Shown: positions 40,349-52,414, numbered from the stretch's first letter. The stretch is DNA of 64,000 bases from Epiperipatus broadwayi (GCA_028023455.1 JAQFVV010012396.1:24075330-24139329), one strand, 5' to 3'. The notes: a model not told the origin generated them from the sequence alone. Program-made: numbers and translations.

Positions 40349-40357
40349 TTCTTTCCC
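40349..40357 (-). promoter_or_regulatory. Polypurine tract
   Basis: GGGAAAGAA on the minus strand lies directly against the TG of the 3' LTR, the expected plus-strand primer position for an LTR retrotransposon. Confidence 0.7.
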
Positions 40358-40537
40358 ACTTAAAGTGTTCAAAGAAAAAAAAATACCTTATTTGGAGTCT
40401 ATTATCATTTTGGTGAGAAAAACAACCTTTTTAAATATAGAAATGAAAATCTTTCATTTATTCATTTTCTTTACTTTATTGTGGCTGATTATTATTTTTT
40501 TATTCACTGAAATATTTGGTGTAGGTATTCAAATGTG

Positions 40538-40668
40538 AGAATGTCCATTTTCATTTTTCATTGTCATCAACTTTGTTTATCTATGGCTGCTTAAGGATTC
40601 ATAATATAAGAATGTCCATTTTCATTTCTTTTTCATTGTCTTCCAACGTTATTTATCCATGGCTGCTG
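40538..40668. repeat. Short direct repeat inside the LTR element
   Basis: GAATGTCCATTTTCATTT... to ...TTTATC(T/C)ATGGCTGCT occurs twice (about 40540-40591 and 40611-40668). The second copy overlaps the end of the gag-like frame. Confidence 0.6.
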
Positions 40669-42004
40669 CTTCATATGTATGTCTTTCTAGATATCTTGCA
40701 AAAATATCAAAAGCAGTCACAATATTGTGCTTTGGTATATTATTATATTGTTCATTATTAAAAGTATCTTGCTTTAAAAGAATTTCTCTAACTTTCTGTG
40801 ATCTAATGGCATCCATTATAACATATTCACTTTGGAAGTTGAGAAGTTTTTCTCCATCTTTTATGAAACTATTTTTTTTTCAACAATGTCCATGCTTTAA
40901 AACAGAGTTGATCATTTCTGTTTAACGAGTTCAGCTCCTCGTCAATTTTGTTCTGATCATATTTCATAAATAAATAATTATGGGATTTATTAAAATGGGC
41001 AGTATTGCACACAACTAAAGATATGTCCACTTTCTTCATTTTCATATCAGGAGGCCATTCAGCATCATTTCTAAACTTTAACTTTGATGTTTTCATCAAT
41101 ACATCATCATCACTTTTCCACAGAATATCTTTATAATTACTATGAAAATATAACTCAGAATTATCAATTATGATTTCAGAAGATTTATCCAAAACAGTAT
41201 GTATTGTTCTATTGATCACATTTTTCATGATTGATACAGCCACTCCATTTGAAGGTGCTAAACTGGTATCATCACCTTGAGATGGGCAGGCTTGCAGTAG
41301 ATTTGAAACCACCATTTTCTCAGTACATTCTTCATCCTTAGTTAAATCTTCTAGAGTGAAAATTTAGTAATCTCTGACAAATCTACTTCTTTACAATTAT
41401 GTTGAGTAGAGACAGCATTCGTATTCACTAACATAATCTCATGAGGTTCCAACCTTATTTTAGTTAGTTGAGGTTCTGTGTCCTCTGCTCCACTGTCTTT
41501 TAAAAGTGCTTCCATGAAAACTGTCTTATTTTTGGTTTCAGCATCAATATCTTTTGATCTGGGAGTAGAACCATATTCAAGTCTTTCCAGTTCTCTTGTT
41601 TGGTTCATCAGATTTTCTATTTGGTTAGCATTCTGCTTCTTTACAGTATCTTCAATTTCATTCACTACTTTCATGTCTTCCATTACTGTGTTTTCCAAAA
41701 TTGTTTCCACACAGTCTGTCTCATCTTTGGCTAGATTAATAGGTTCCTTTTGCTTGGGAACTGGTACATCTTTGACACCATCAGCTGAAATGTCCAAGGT
41801 AGTACTCATCTTAACAATATTTAAATTTTGGCATCTTTTAACTTCATCAAGATCTCTTCTAAGCTCCTCCATCATTTTCATCAATTTTACATCTTTTTCT
41901 GCTTGGTTGCTTTCATATTTTATCATTTGTTCTGCTCAGTCTTGACTTTGTTTCATCATTTCTTGCATGAATTGCAAGATCTGCTTTTTTTGCTCTGGTG
42001 TCAT
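40649..42004 (-). pseudogene. gag-like gene of the LTR element, frameshifted
   Basis: Minus strand. Start chosen at 42004 (MTPEQKKQILQFMQEMMKQ), a typical opening for gag proteins of invertebrate LTR elements. An in-frame TGA follows after residue 22. A 191-codon open segment then contains a charged coiled-coil stretch (KLMKMMEELRRDLDEVKRC, about residues 38-56) and an acidic E/N/T-rich part. A one-base shift near 41350 leads into a second segment (LEDLTKDEECTEKMVV... to ...FKAWTLLKKK). A shift in the A run near 40875 leads to a third (FQSEYVIMDAIRSQKV... to ...AAAMDK, stop at 40649). The total is about 450 codons. No zinc knuckle or protease is visible. Its place between primer site and polypurine tract supports gag, but sequence alone does not prove it. 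Confidence 0.55.
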
Positions 42005-42091
42005 TGCTCCTATGTTTTCTTCACAATTCACTTTTTTTTTGAAAGATAGTCAATTTTAAATGTCTCTGTGAAATATATTTTAATATTTTGA

Positions 42092-42222
42092 TTTTAAACT
42101 TATTGCCACTTCTAATTATTTGAAAAATAAGGCTTGTTTCTTTCTTCTTTTATTTTATTTTAAACCTATTGTCACTTCTAATTATTTGAAAATAAGGCTT
42201 GTTTCTTCTTTTATTTTATACA
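42092..42222. repeat. Tandem duplication, unit about 66 bp
   Basis: ATTGCCACTTCTAATTATTTG... is followed by TTTTATTTTATTTTAAACCTATTG and a second copy with few changes. It lies in the 5' untranslated part of the LTR element. Confidence 0.65.
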
Positions 42223-42754
42223 GGATATACACGTCTCTCCCACCTCTCTTCAACTGTCTTCATTTTGCCAATTTTTTGTTGCTGCTGACTGCCGCTGATA
42301 ACAGGAAAAAAAATATTTGATCATAACATGTATGTGTATGATCTATTGGAATTCAATTGCTTAGCTGCTTGACTTTTGGTTGTTTTTCTGCACCTATAAT
42401 AGACTCTTACAAAAAAAAATTGATTAGTGATTTGTTTCAGCAATATCATATATGTTTGCTCATTACAATTATACATAGCAAAATAGTGGAAAATAATTAA
42501 ACTCTCTCTCAACCCCTAACATCCTGGTTTGAACTCATTTTGACATGTAGTTTATTATATTACTGTTGGTGCATTTATATGGCACCAGCCAACAGGTTAT
42601 AACAAAAAAAAAAAATTCCAAATGCATCTGGGCTACTCAACTAGTAAATATAAATAAGTATTTGTTACATATCATAAACTCTATTACATATATAATGTAC
42701 AGAAAATGAATGAAACATGAAGTACACCTTGTTACAATTTTAAGGTTTATAACT

Positions 42755-43030
42755 AATGGCTGAAGTACATGGGTTTTATTTGCAAAACATTTTTATTTTC
42801 ACGTATATAACATAAGAAACACATTTTATATATTTGTAAAACCAGATACAAAAAAAAATTCACTTATGGTTGTAACACATGGGTATCAAAATTCTTTTCA
42901 TTTTTAAAAACAAGATTTTTTTACATTTGTAGCTATTAACATAGAAAATAATATTTTTATATAGTTGCAAAACCAGATACAACAAAAACCATTTACATTT
43001 ATGGTTGCAACACATAAACATTGGTTTTAA
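42755..43030. repeat. Diverged tandem repeat, unit about 105-135 bp
   Basis: The words ATGGTTGTAACACATGGGT, TTTTTATATAGTTGCAAAACC and AACCAGATACAA recur in the same order three times, with drift. Non-coding, inside the LTR element. Confidence 0.5.
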
Positions 43031-43143
43031 TACAAAATTTTCACATTATATATATATAAAATCGGAAAACAAACTTAGGTAGGAAGGAAATATACATATC
43101 TATCATCAATGATCTCTTACAACCTTTTTTTAAAACATACATA

Positions 43144-43555
43144 TAAACAAAGGCAAAACTCCCCATACAGTAGTGCCACCCTGTGCCAAACAGAGTAATC
43201 AATGGATGCCAGAAGGCTTGTGCATAAAATTCCTATCTAGTACCTACTCATCCAATATCTCCAGACTAGTTTCTGGCTTGTGGACATCATCAGTGAGGAG
43301 TCTTGGATCTGAGAGCACTGCACCTAGATCTTAGGATCTACTGCAATCCTCCAGCAGCCACAAGCCAGAAACTAGTCTGGGGATATTGGATGAGTAGGTT
43401 CTAGATAGGGATTTTATGCACAAGCTTTCTGGCATCCATTGATTACTCTGTTTGGCACAGAGTGGCACTACTGTATGGGGAGTTTTGCCTTTGTTTACAA
43501 CAAAGTATGTGCTAGTATAGAGATGGATATCATGTGATGTTTGATGGTTTAACAT
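43144..43555. mobile_element. Family A hammerhead foldback (A3), nested in the LTR element
   Basis: The inverted arms AAACAAAGGCAAAACTCC...(43145) and ...GGGAGTTTTGCCTTTGTTT (43497) meet at about 43345 where CCTCCAGCA joins GCCACAAGCC. That join deletes the right-hand ribozyme core. Outer family A sequence (GATATCATGTGATGTTTGATGG) continues to about 43555. Its position between gag and the 5' LTR suggests insertion into the retrotransposon or capture by it. Confidence 0.7.
43252..43306 (-). ncRNA. Hammerhead ribozyme motif A3-left, core intact
   Basis: Minus strand: CTGATGA, stem II TGTC-CACAA-GCCA (one mismatch), GAAA, stem III AC/GU closing UA, GUC site. Stem I: CTCA/TGGA next to the core with one mismatch further out, and CCAA/TTGG outside. 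Its right-hand partner (43345-43385) retains stem II remnant, GAAA and GUC but has no CUGANGA. Confidence 0.65.
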
Positions 43556-43625
43556 ACATATAAACAGAATTCGGTACTCAAGGTATGTGGGTGTTTATAT
43601 CGAAGCCCCACTTGGGAAGCCAAGC

Positions 43626-43643
43626 CCAGAAAAAACAAATCCA
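43626..43643 (-). promoter_or_regulatory. Putative primer binding site
   Basis: TGGATTTGTTTTTTC on the minus strand begins one base after the CA end of the upstream LTR. TGG pairs with the universal tRNA CCA end. I could not match the rest to a particular tRNA, so only the start is supported. Confidence 0.4.
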
Positions 43644-44654
43644 TTGTACTAGTCAAAATAGTATGCTCACTTAACAAGATTCAAATCCTAAGCAAAAGTA
43701 CCTTGAATCCAATCATGCTCGAGATACACAGGTCTGGAGCAGTCCTGAATTCTAACCTATTTGCCTATTCTTTAAATCTCTGACTCAATGAACAACAATT
43801 CTAATGACACAGTAAAATTATTTTAAATCAGTGCCCAAAAGCAAAGCAGAAGAGCATAAGATCAGACTGATGATGATGATAGAGGTCGGAGTAACCCAGG
43901 AATTATATTTATTATAGTTATTTATTAATGCTAGGCTCTTAGCTAAAGAAAATAGTTCTAAATATTAACTAGAAAATAATAATTCAAAAACAAACCAGGA
44001 TTTACATGAAATAGATATATTTAATAAATATTAAACGAACGCATGTATATATTACAAAATGTTTCACGCTTGGGATGGCATTGTTTATTTACAAGACTTG
44101 GGAATTTGTTTTATAAAATCCCCTTTACATCAATTATTTAATAAATACAATTTTATAGAATGTGTTATAAGTTGTGCGGGGTTAATATGCCAATTTACAA
44201 GTGTTTACAAATAAAATGTTGTGGATGTACAAAATAATCTACAAGATCGGAACAGATTCGGATTACAGAAGGATACATGATAATTTAACATTAATCATTT
44301 TGACAAATAAATATAAATGTACGGTCTCAATCATTTATTTGTAATCTTAAAATCATTACATACGTTTGATAGGCATTGTTTGGACATAGCGTCTCTAGAA
44401 TTAGTATACATAAGAAACAAACAATGCGCAATATTTATGAGAATAACTTATACAAATTGATTTACATCTCTGGGAATTGATAAAGCTTTTTTAAAGGAAA
44501 TCAGTTTTAAGATCAACATACGGAACATATTTTACGAAATGAATCATTATCTTTAACACATCATTGCGACTTGCTAAGATTAGACGGATGAATGATCAAA
44601 TTCAAGAGCAAATTAATGGTACTAGCATATAATAATGAAATAAGGCCTCATGAG

Positions 44655-45680
44655 GATTGGATATTTTATCATTTAAAAGAATACTTGAGATAAACTTAGA
44701 TTTGATATTTCTGCACATTCTGGCAGAGCAATATCGAAGGAGAGGCTGAGTTTGAGACCCCAGATCATTATGTACTACCATCCGCAGCACATAATCCTCA
44801 TAAACCTTACGTTCCACAGAGAGTAGTGTCTCTGATTATGAAGAATTTTGAAAAGTGGGACGGGAGCTTCAAGCTTTCGATGCCCCAATGACAAAGCAAT
44901 CAAGAAATGGAAAGATAAAATATCAGAATAAAAGAAAATGTATGCCAGCAATGTTTGTATAATTTTATAATATTATTTAAAGTTTGGAAATGGTCTAACC
45001 ACTTGCGCAATAGTCTGTTTTAAATTCTGAGTCATTTAACTAATCATAATGAATAATAACACTTCTATTTATAATATTATTAAACTAACAACATTTATAT
45101 TTAAAGAATCGATTCCCAAATGTGTATTAACTGATAGAATTTGCCCTTCAGGCACCAGCAAAAAAAAGAAATGGATTAATTATGTGAAGGTTCGAGATCT
45201 TTTTAAAATAGAAATTTAAAGACAAATTCAAAGCAGTAAATTTAGCAAAAGTCATCCACAGTAAAAGTTTTTAATTTACTTTAAGAATAATGAATTTAAA
45301 ATGAAACCAAACTCGTGAGCAATTTCTATTTAATATAAACAAAACTTTATCGATAAGTTTTAAATAAAGCCCACCCTTTTTACAAGTAAAACAATTATTT
45401 TCTCCCTGACTCACGAATTTAGCGATTTTGGCATATTAAAGAAAATAAATCATATCTATACATTAAACAAAATACATAAAATCTTAATGGAATCACACAC
45501 ATTTATACATATAAGTTAATTAAGCGTGAAAGGTAAGTTAAAATACATGATATTAATAAAAGATCACTGAAAGAGAGTTTAAAAGCAAAATTAGCAGAAG
45601 CTTATGAAATAATATATAAATTAAGATATGAAGGTTGAACTATAAATTACAAATTACAAAGTATTGACTTATGAAGGCAG
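44655..45680 (-). other. 1.03-kb segment present only in the 5' LTR
   Basis: Copies match up to AATGAAATAAGG (about 44645) and again from TTCTACGTTAAAAGG (about 45683). Between them this LTR has extra sequence. Part of it (44602-44817, minus) encodes 71 residues, MERKVYEDYVLRMVVHNDLG..., with a less AT-biased composition than its neighbours; unrecognised. The junctions show no clear inverted repeats or target duplication, so it may be a deletion from the 3' LTR rather than an insertion here. Confidence 0.6.
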
Positions 45681-45976
45681 TTCTACGTTAAAAGGTTACC
45701 TAAGGAAAACACCATAGCGGCATCATTAGCAATCAGCAGTCGGAAGCAATCAGGTTGTATGGTCGGCTGGATGGAACATAGCAGTTAGCAGGCAGACAGT
45801 TCTATGAGAGAAGAAGAAAAAGGTGTGAGATTTCATTACTCATGCTTCATTGCGCAGGACTTGCACCAGCTTCTTAAAGTTAAGGTCTTGAAATGCTTCT
45901 GATGAAAATCTCAACTCACTGAAGATAACTAAAAACTGAAAGTCTAAAAACACTAACTTCCTTTGTTCTGTGGTTC

Positions 45977-45984
45977 CTTTTATA
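45977..45984 (-). promoter_or_regulatory. TATA box in 5' LTR
   Basis: TATAAAAG on the minus strand, the copy that would drive the element's transcription. The downstream GTTAGTG start-like region is also conserved. Confidence 0.55.
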
Positions 45985-46665
45985 ACATTTTAATACTGCC
46001 CAGAATGCAATTTCATATACCAACCTTATCTCTGTAATCCCTTTAAAACACATTTAATTAGCAAAATATTTTCAATAGATAAGGCTTGAAATACCATTTT
46101 TAGCTATTTTAAATCATTCAACAACAACTGATAAATGATTTGTTTTTGATCTTAATTGTGATTGACAATTCTAATTAAAGGCAACAAGCTGAATTTAAAT
46201 AATTTGACAACAACTGATAAATGATTTGTTTTTCAATTTTAATTAAGATTTATAAATTTTAATTATAGACAACGATCTGACTAGTGATAAAGATCATTTC
46301 AGTATTTTAAGCCTTCCCCATTTTTCTTTGTTGTTACATTCCAATATTTAATTAAATACTTAAAATCAAAATACATATAGATATAACAAAAAAAAAATTA
46401 CAATTATATCAAGAACATGTTTAGTTGTCAGCAATCAACATTAATACCATTATTGCATCATTCATATATATATATATGCATCACACACACTACTGTTTTA
46501 CTTTACTAAATAGTTTTAATTTTATTAATTTTTCTAATCATTGGGCATACAGTGTGTGGGGGAATAGCATATATTTATAGCAAGGTCTGAATTGTGGACC
46601 CTTAGGAGGTTAGTATAGATGGTGAAACATGAAGCATCGATGATGATTAGACATCGATTGCTTCA

Positions 46666-46760
46666 ATATATATATATATGTGTGTGTGTGGTTTATGTAA
46701 ACCCATTAAGAGATATCATAAATCACAATGTGATAATTTTTAATTGTATATTACTAAATC
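46666..46760 (+). repeat. Far side of the tandem array interrupted by the LTR element
   Basis: (AT)n/(GT)n then GTTTATGTAAACCCATTAAG and AAATCACAATGTGATAA resemble 38126-38180 on the other side. Confidence 0.5.
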
Positions 46761-49700
46761 AGAAGGCATAATTTATATGGGTATAGCCATATTCTAGAGA
46801 TCTTAATGTCATTGTGTTATTGTTATTAATAAACTTCTATTCAATTGTTAAAATTATTTCAGTAAACTTGATTCTAAATTTTTTTAGAATATTATATGTT
46901 TCATCATCTTCTGATCACAGTAACAATTATAGATCTTATGTTCTCTGAGCTAGATTCGAGCATAATAGTCAATTATATGGAAGGGAATGTATATAATCCT
47001 TAGGGACATCCAGATATTCTGGTTGGTGCTAAGAGTATATTCTTTAAAGCTTATGCACTTCATTTTATTTTAGTTTAGTCTCTATTAGAATTTAAATTAT
47101 AGGTGGCCAGTACACTAATGATACTAAGTGGCCTGAGCATTGATGGTGATCAGCATGTTTTAATTTTCCAGCATTACTCTTTTTATTATTATATATCAAG
47201 ATGGATTAGCACTTAAATTGGTGCTTCCAAATTAATGTTAAATAATTGCTGAAGGCTGGCAAAAGTTAAATATTTGGCCTGGTCTATAATATATCCATTT
47301 CAATTCTAGTCACAAGATGGACTGTTGATTTAATTTGATTGTAGTTCATTCATGATGATGAATGACTTATACTTATATATAATGCTAGTGATGTTATTTA
47401 ATTATACTTATAGTTACTTTAGGGAGATGAATGGGGTTGATCTCTCAGAGAGATAGCAAGATTTCTCATGGTCTTATTTTGGTATTTTGTTATATTTTTG
47501 GATATTACTCATTACTTTATATTTTATATTAAATTATTTTAATTGAAATATCTTAGTGAACAGGGGCTGATGATGATTTTCCATCACCCCAGGTTTACTC
47601 TGTCTTGACACCTCATTCTGTTATAATATATATATAAACAAACAAAAAATCTTTCTGCTGAACTAAAAACTATAATTTCTATCTTGTAAGATTGTATAAA
47701 AAAATAATATCTGAAAAATAATATCTATAAAAAATAGTATCTGAAAGTAAACCAAGTGGATATAATTTTATTCCTAACAGTAAGGTATAAATGACATCAC
47801 AAATCTTAACTTATTGTGTCTGTAAACCCAGGTATCATGAATATATTATTATTAATTAATATTAGAAATAAAAATTCACTGGAAGAATTTAGAGGCAAAA
47901 AAGCAAAATTATGATAGATTAATTAAAAAATTTTAATTATTGATTTTGCATTAATATTATTGGTAAATTTAGGACTTGCAAAAATTTATTTTTATGAGTT
48001 AGCTATCATCAGTGTTGAAAAGAGTATTTGAAAAAAAACGAACCATTCTATTCATAGAGCTGATAAAAAAAGAAACACAATCTAATTTTACTTTCAACAC
48101 CCGTTAAATATCTGCCATTATGTGTCTGCAGATAACACATGGAAGTATAGTATGATTTGTGCGAGAAAAAAAACATGAAAATAAATGTGTTCATGTCTAG
48201 ATTGATATTGCTAGCATAATTATAAAAGTTAAAGGATTAAGATAAAAAATACATAAACATACACCAAGACAACTTGATAATATTATGTATTAAACACTTA
48301 TGTAACTGGGTACCTAGACATGCAAACTATTTCCAGACGCGAACTATTTTGAGCTGGGAATATGAAATTAGTAATTTCTTAACTCATTATAAAATGTGAA
48401 AACCAGTAGCAGATAATTGTGGAACTTTTGGAAAGATATTTGTCTAATTGGTTTATGGTTGAAAATGATGGAAAAGTCGATTTTGTTTTATTAAAGATTA
48501 CAGTAATAATAATTTGCTATAGCTGTATTTATTAAACATACACTTCAACTATTTATTTCGACTAAATTAGGTTGGATAAAAATTTATTTTTATTTAACTG
48601 CATCTTGCAGAATCGTATAAAAAATAATTGGAATTTTGTTTTATAATAGAATACATTTTATTTCAATTACATTAAAAAAAAAAAACATTCATTTTTTATT
48701 TAGTTTTAATGTATATAAACATATTTTTACTTTTAAAAATTATTAATTTGAAGTAAAATAATGCTTAATAAAAATAGCAACAAAAAAATGTTTTTTTTTT
48801 TAATAAAAACAAAATCACGTGTTAATAAAAGGCTAGTTATTATTAAAGATATATTATTTTAAAAACAAATTGCTTTTATTTTCGATAATTTTTATTCGTA
48901 AAATAAAATATGGAAAAATATGATTTCGAGAAGAAAAATAAAGTAAGACTAAAATAAATGTTTATTTTGATAAATGCAAATTTTAATAATAAAAATATTT
49001 TTATTACAGAAGCATTAGAAAACGTGATAGTCTTTTATAAATATTTATGAATATTTGATTCATTAATAAAATAAACACTGAAATAAATTGATAACTTTAA
49101 AAATATAGATATAAAATATATGTATTGCAACTTTAGAAAACAGATTTATTATTCCTAAAATATCATCTTAGTATGCATTTTTTAAAATCATATTAATTTT
49201 GTATAGTAAAAAGTAACTGAACATACAAAATCATATTTTGTTAAAAACAACACATATATTGATAAAAAAATATTATAAAGTATTTATAGAAGCTTATAAT
49301 TTTCCATGAGTAACTGATTGGCTAGACTCTCACTAAAACTCATGTTTTTAATCTTCGATTGCATACACTTTTCAAATTATACAATTTGAACAAATGAGGA
49401 AATCTCTTATTATATGTGATAAAGAACATCATAATTAAACTAATAACAATATATCAATCTGCTACAATATGTTATTGTTAACAGTATGGTGCTGCCTTGT
49501 GTTTAATTTAGTCAGATTTTATCTCATGGAATAATTGAATAAGTACCATAGTTATCATTTACTAAAATTTAAACTGCTTGCATATTTCCTTTTGAAACTG
49601 TTAGCAGTAGTTTTTAAGTAATCACATTCTTATGCATGTTTAAAAACACAGAGCTACAGTTTGTTCATAAAAAAAAATTATAAAATAAAAAAGGGATAAA

Positions 49701-50178
49701 TGTTTTATTTCATAAATTTAATCGGAAGACTTAACTGTTAGGGAATCTTTTATCTATATTAATTCTTACTTAGTTGTTTCTAATTGAAAATTTTGGGTTG
49801 CAGTATCAATATCCTAGATAATATTCAAAATATCAGCGGTTTATTCTTTTCCCCCTTTAATTTTAAAATAAAATTAACTAATTTTTAATAACCTGATTAT
49901 TATTATTTGCTTTTTAATTGTCTATTTTTTTTAAAAAAAAAAGACTGTAGTAAAAATCGCCCTCACAATATTTTTCAATTTAATTTTTTTCTATCTAATA
50001 CACCTAAACCTCAATTAGAGATTGGCTACTTAGCAATATTTTACAATAGCGATCATTATCAATTTGTACCCACTTCTTCAATTTACAATCGATTATTCAC
50101 TATAATGATCGGGATTTTTTTTTATAAACTTAAAATATATATAATTAATGAATCTCTAATACTATATACTGTACATAT
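46761..50178. other. AT-rich non-coding sequence
   Basis: 46900-47600 is moderately complex (for example GGTGGCCAGTACACTAATG at 47103) but carries no open frame or known motif. The remainder is poly-A/T-rich filler. A 92-codon plus-strand frame at 49907-50185 is AT-driven and not called. Confidence 0.45.
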
Positions 50179-50277
50179 GTGTTGAATGTCTTTAGAAAAA
50201 TTAAACTTTATTTAAATATAATGTACAGTACTTGGATTATTTAAATAAAGTTTATTTTTTCTAAAGACATTCAACAC
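50179..50277. repeat. Near-perfect palindrome, 99 bp
   Basis: GTGTTGAATGTCTTTAGAAA (50179) and its complement ending at 50277 form arms of about 40 bases around GTACAGTACTTGG-like sequence. It could be a very small MITE or a foldback. It would form a strong RNA hairpin. Confidence 0.75.
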
Positions 50278-51059
50278 TTATATTAGATGATGAAATAGTC
50301 CAATATATAAATACGGTACAGTACAACTGAAATACCATCATCACAAACTTTCAGGAAAACACTAAATTCAAATATCTTAATTACTGTATATTGCTTTTAG
50401 AAAACCTGGTAATTATATAAAAATAATTATTGATTTTGTAACTTCATTAAAAATGTTGTTTATACCTGAGTGGTTTCAAATCAAAAGAAAAATGACATTT
50501 TAAAATGCAAATGCTGAATTAGAGAAAAAGTTTAAAAAAAATACAGATTGTATTTAAAATAAGTGTTTATGAATAATTTTTTTTTAATATGTACTTTATC
50601 CCTAAGTTAGTGTAATTTTTTAGCTTTAGGAACTGATCAATTTTTTTTCCATGGACTCCCATTATAAATACGTATTCTGTATACGATATTCTTGCTTAAT
50701 GATGAGTTTTGGAAAACAAATTGCTATCACTAAAGGAAGTAAAGTTGTATATTGAAATTTTCACATATTTTGCTTATCCTGAATTTATAATAAAAATTTC
50801 ATAAGTAAATACATTTTTGATTTTAATTTTAATAAATTCTTTAGATCTATCATAAACAAGTGTGGTGTCTAATCATTTTTCTTATTATATTTTTCACCTT
50901 TCTCTCTTTATATATTAATGCATTATGCAATATATAATTACCTAAATGGTAGGGATATATATTAAATAAATAAAATTATTATTATTACCCTGTGAATTTT
51001 AATACAATGTAGAAAACTAGACTTAAAGTTAATATTTCCAATATTGATTTCAAAGTAAG
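50278..51059. other. AT-rich non-coding sequence
   Basis: No gene or repeat family recognised. Confidence 0.5.
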
Positions 51060-51578
51060 TGAATGTTAATGTTAAATTTTCAGTTTGTCATTAGGTGTTT
51101 AAATGTTACATGATCCCTTAACCATAATATTTGCTATTGTACAAATTTACAAACAATTTTTTGAAAAGACTATAGTATATGTTACAGATCCCCTCTTAAT
51201 TTCAATAGATGTATCAACAATATCAAAGATAAACTACCTCCAATAAATACCCAGCAGGCTGTGTATAAAATAATTTGCCCAGAAAACAATTGTCATGCTG
51301 CATATTATGGGGAGACTAAAGCATCTGTTCATATGAGGTTGCTACAACATAAATATGCGTACAATAAAGTGCTCACAGATCCTTCCCGCTTTTCCATTTT
51401 TGCACAGCATAAAACCACTATGGGCCACTCATGTATAGCAGACAATCCACAAATGATGTGCAGTGAGTGACATGAGATAAAAAGAAAAATTAAGGAGGCC
51501 TATTTCATTAATTTAGACGCAAACTCATTAAATAAAAGAGACACGTTTTATGCAATCTTGAAAAAATGGCAGACCTGA
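51060..51578 (+). pseudogene. Penelope-like element, GIY-YIG endonuclease fragment
   Basis: Plus strand, single frame. After weak upstream similarity (PYC-type start at about 51135, one TGA), AVYKIICPENNCHAAYYGET (51256-51315) carries VYKI, paired cysteines and YYGET: the GIY-YIG signature and linker cysteines of Penelope-like elements. MRLLQHK supplies the conserved Arg and His. After another TGA at 51468 the frame gives HEIKRKIKEAYFINLDANSLNKR, equivalent to the family's RKIKEAL.I....LN region, to a stop at 51576. The GIY-YIG domain nicks target DNA for priming. The reverse transcriptase part is absent. Penelope-like elements are the one retroelement class known both to carry hammerheads and to be linked to hammerhead retrozymes. 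Confidence 0.75.
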
Positions 51579-52351
51579 CTTGAATAATTTGCATCTGTTG
51601 GTTTAAATAAATAAATTGAACATTGTTATTAGAACTATCTATCTAAAGCTTTGAAAATGAAAGCATCGTTCCTTCAAAAGCACTAAATATAAAAATAAAT
51701 AAAATAATATAAATATATTGAGTTTTAGTGTGGAGATATTACCGTAAAATATCTATTTTTATTGTTATTATTATTTTATCATTATTTATTTATAACTAGA
51801 CACCTATTTTTGATAAGCATATAAATAGTAACATTTATTTAAACATTGGGTTACACAAATACTAAGTTATTATTGATAGTTATCATTCTTCAATATTTTA
51901 TCATTAATCTGTAAATAATTAATATACACTCTTTTATAAATTACAATATCTCAAAATACAACCAAAGAAGAAAAAAATTCAACTGGTTATTTATGTTCTA
52001 AATGACTATCCAATCAGTCATTTTTTTCTGCTATTGATGATATTCCAAAAATAATTTCCAGCATCATCATGGCTTTTTTTATTGTCATGCAATTTCCAAA
52101 TTTTACATAAATAAAAAGTCTATAAACCATCATAGTGTAAGTAATACTAAATTTTATTTCTAAAAATATATTTATGTTAATGCATCTAAAAGTGTTGAGG
52201 TATAATGATTTTATAATTAAGCATATCAACTAAATTTCTGGATGTTTTAATTATACAATAGATATTAGGAATGTAATATTTTGTGATTTTTGAATAATTT
52301 TACAAGAATAAAATATATTAAGATGTTGCATAAAAGATTGCATCATATGTT
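51579..52351. other. AT-rich non-coding sequence
   Basis: The first part may be the 3' end of the Penelope-like copy. No gene recognised. The frame at 52014-52229 (minus) is not convincing. Confidence 0.45.
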
Positions 52352-52366
52352 AAAACTTTATTCTGT

Positions 52367-52414
<48 letters not shown>

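Larger units (their letters stand above)
38354..46665 (-). mobile_element. LTR retrotransposon, gag-like gene only, about 8.3 kb
   Basis: Two direct copies of a long sequence (38354-40348 and 43645-46665) enclose 3.3 kb. Read on the minus strand each starts TGAAGCAATCGATG and ends ...TACA, so the termini are TG...CA. After the upstream LTR there is one base, then TGG, the usual start of a tRNA primer site. Before the downstream LTR is a polypurine tract, GGGAAAGAA. The 4-base flanks on both sides are ATAT, consistent with a target duplication although the site is itself (AT)n. The interior has a broken gag-like gene and no reverse transcriptase, protease or integrase. It is thus a non-autonomous or internally deleted element. 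Superfamily not determined. Confidence 0.8.
43645..46665 (-). repeat. 5' LTR (about 3.0 kb)
   Basis: Direct copy of 38354-40348 with an extra 1.03 kb. Same terminal hairpin (46630-46665), same TATA box (45977-45984, minus), same internal duplication (46110 and 46195). The outer flank ATAT is followed by TG-repeat sequence and then the older tandem-array word AAATCACAATGTGATAA. Confidence 0.8.

Noticed and set aside
41478-41945. 155-codon plus-strand frame
   Set aside because: It is the antisense of the gag-like gene of the LTR element; the minus-strand reading has the coherent protein.
47568-47600. Hammerhead-like GCTGATGATGATTTTCCATCACC
   Set aside because: It forms a hairpin after CTGATGA but is followed by CCCAGG rather than GAAA.
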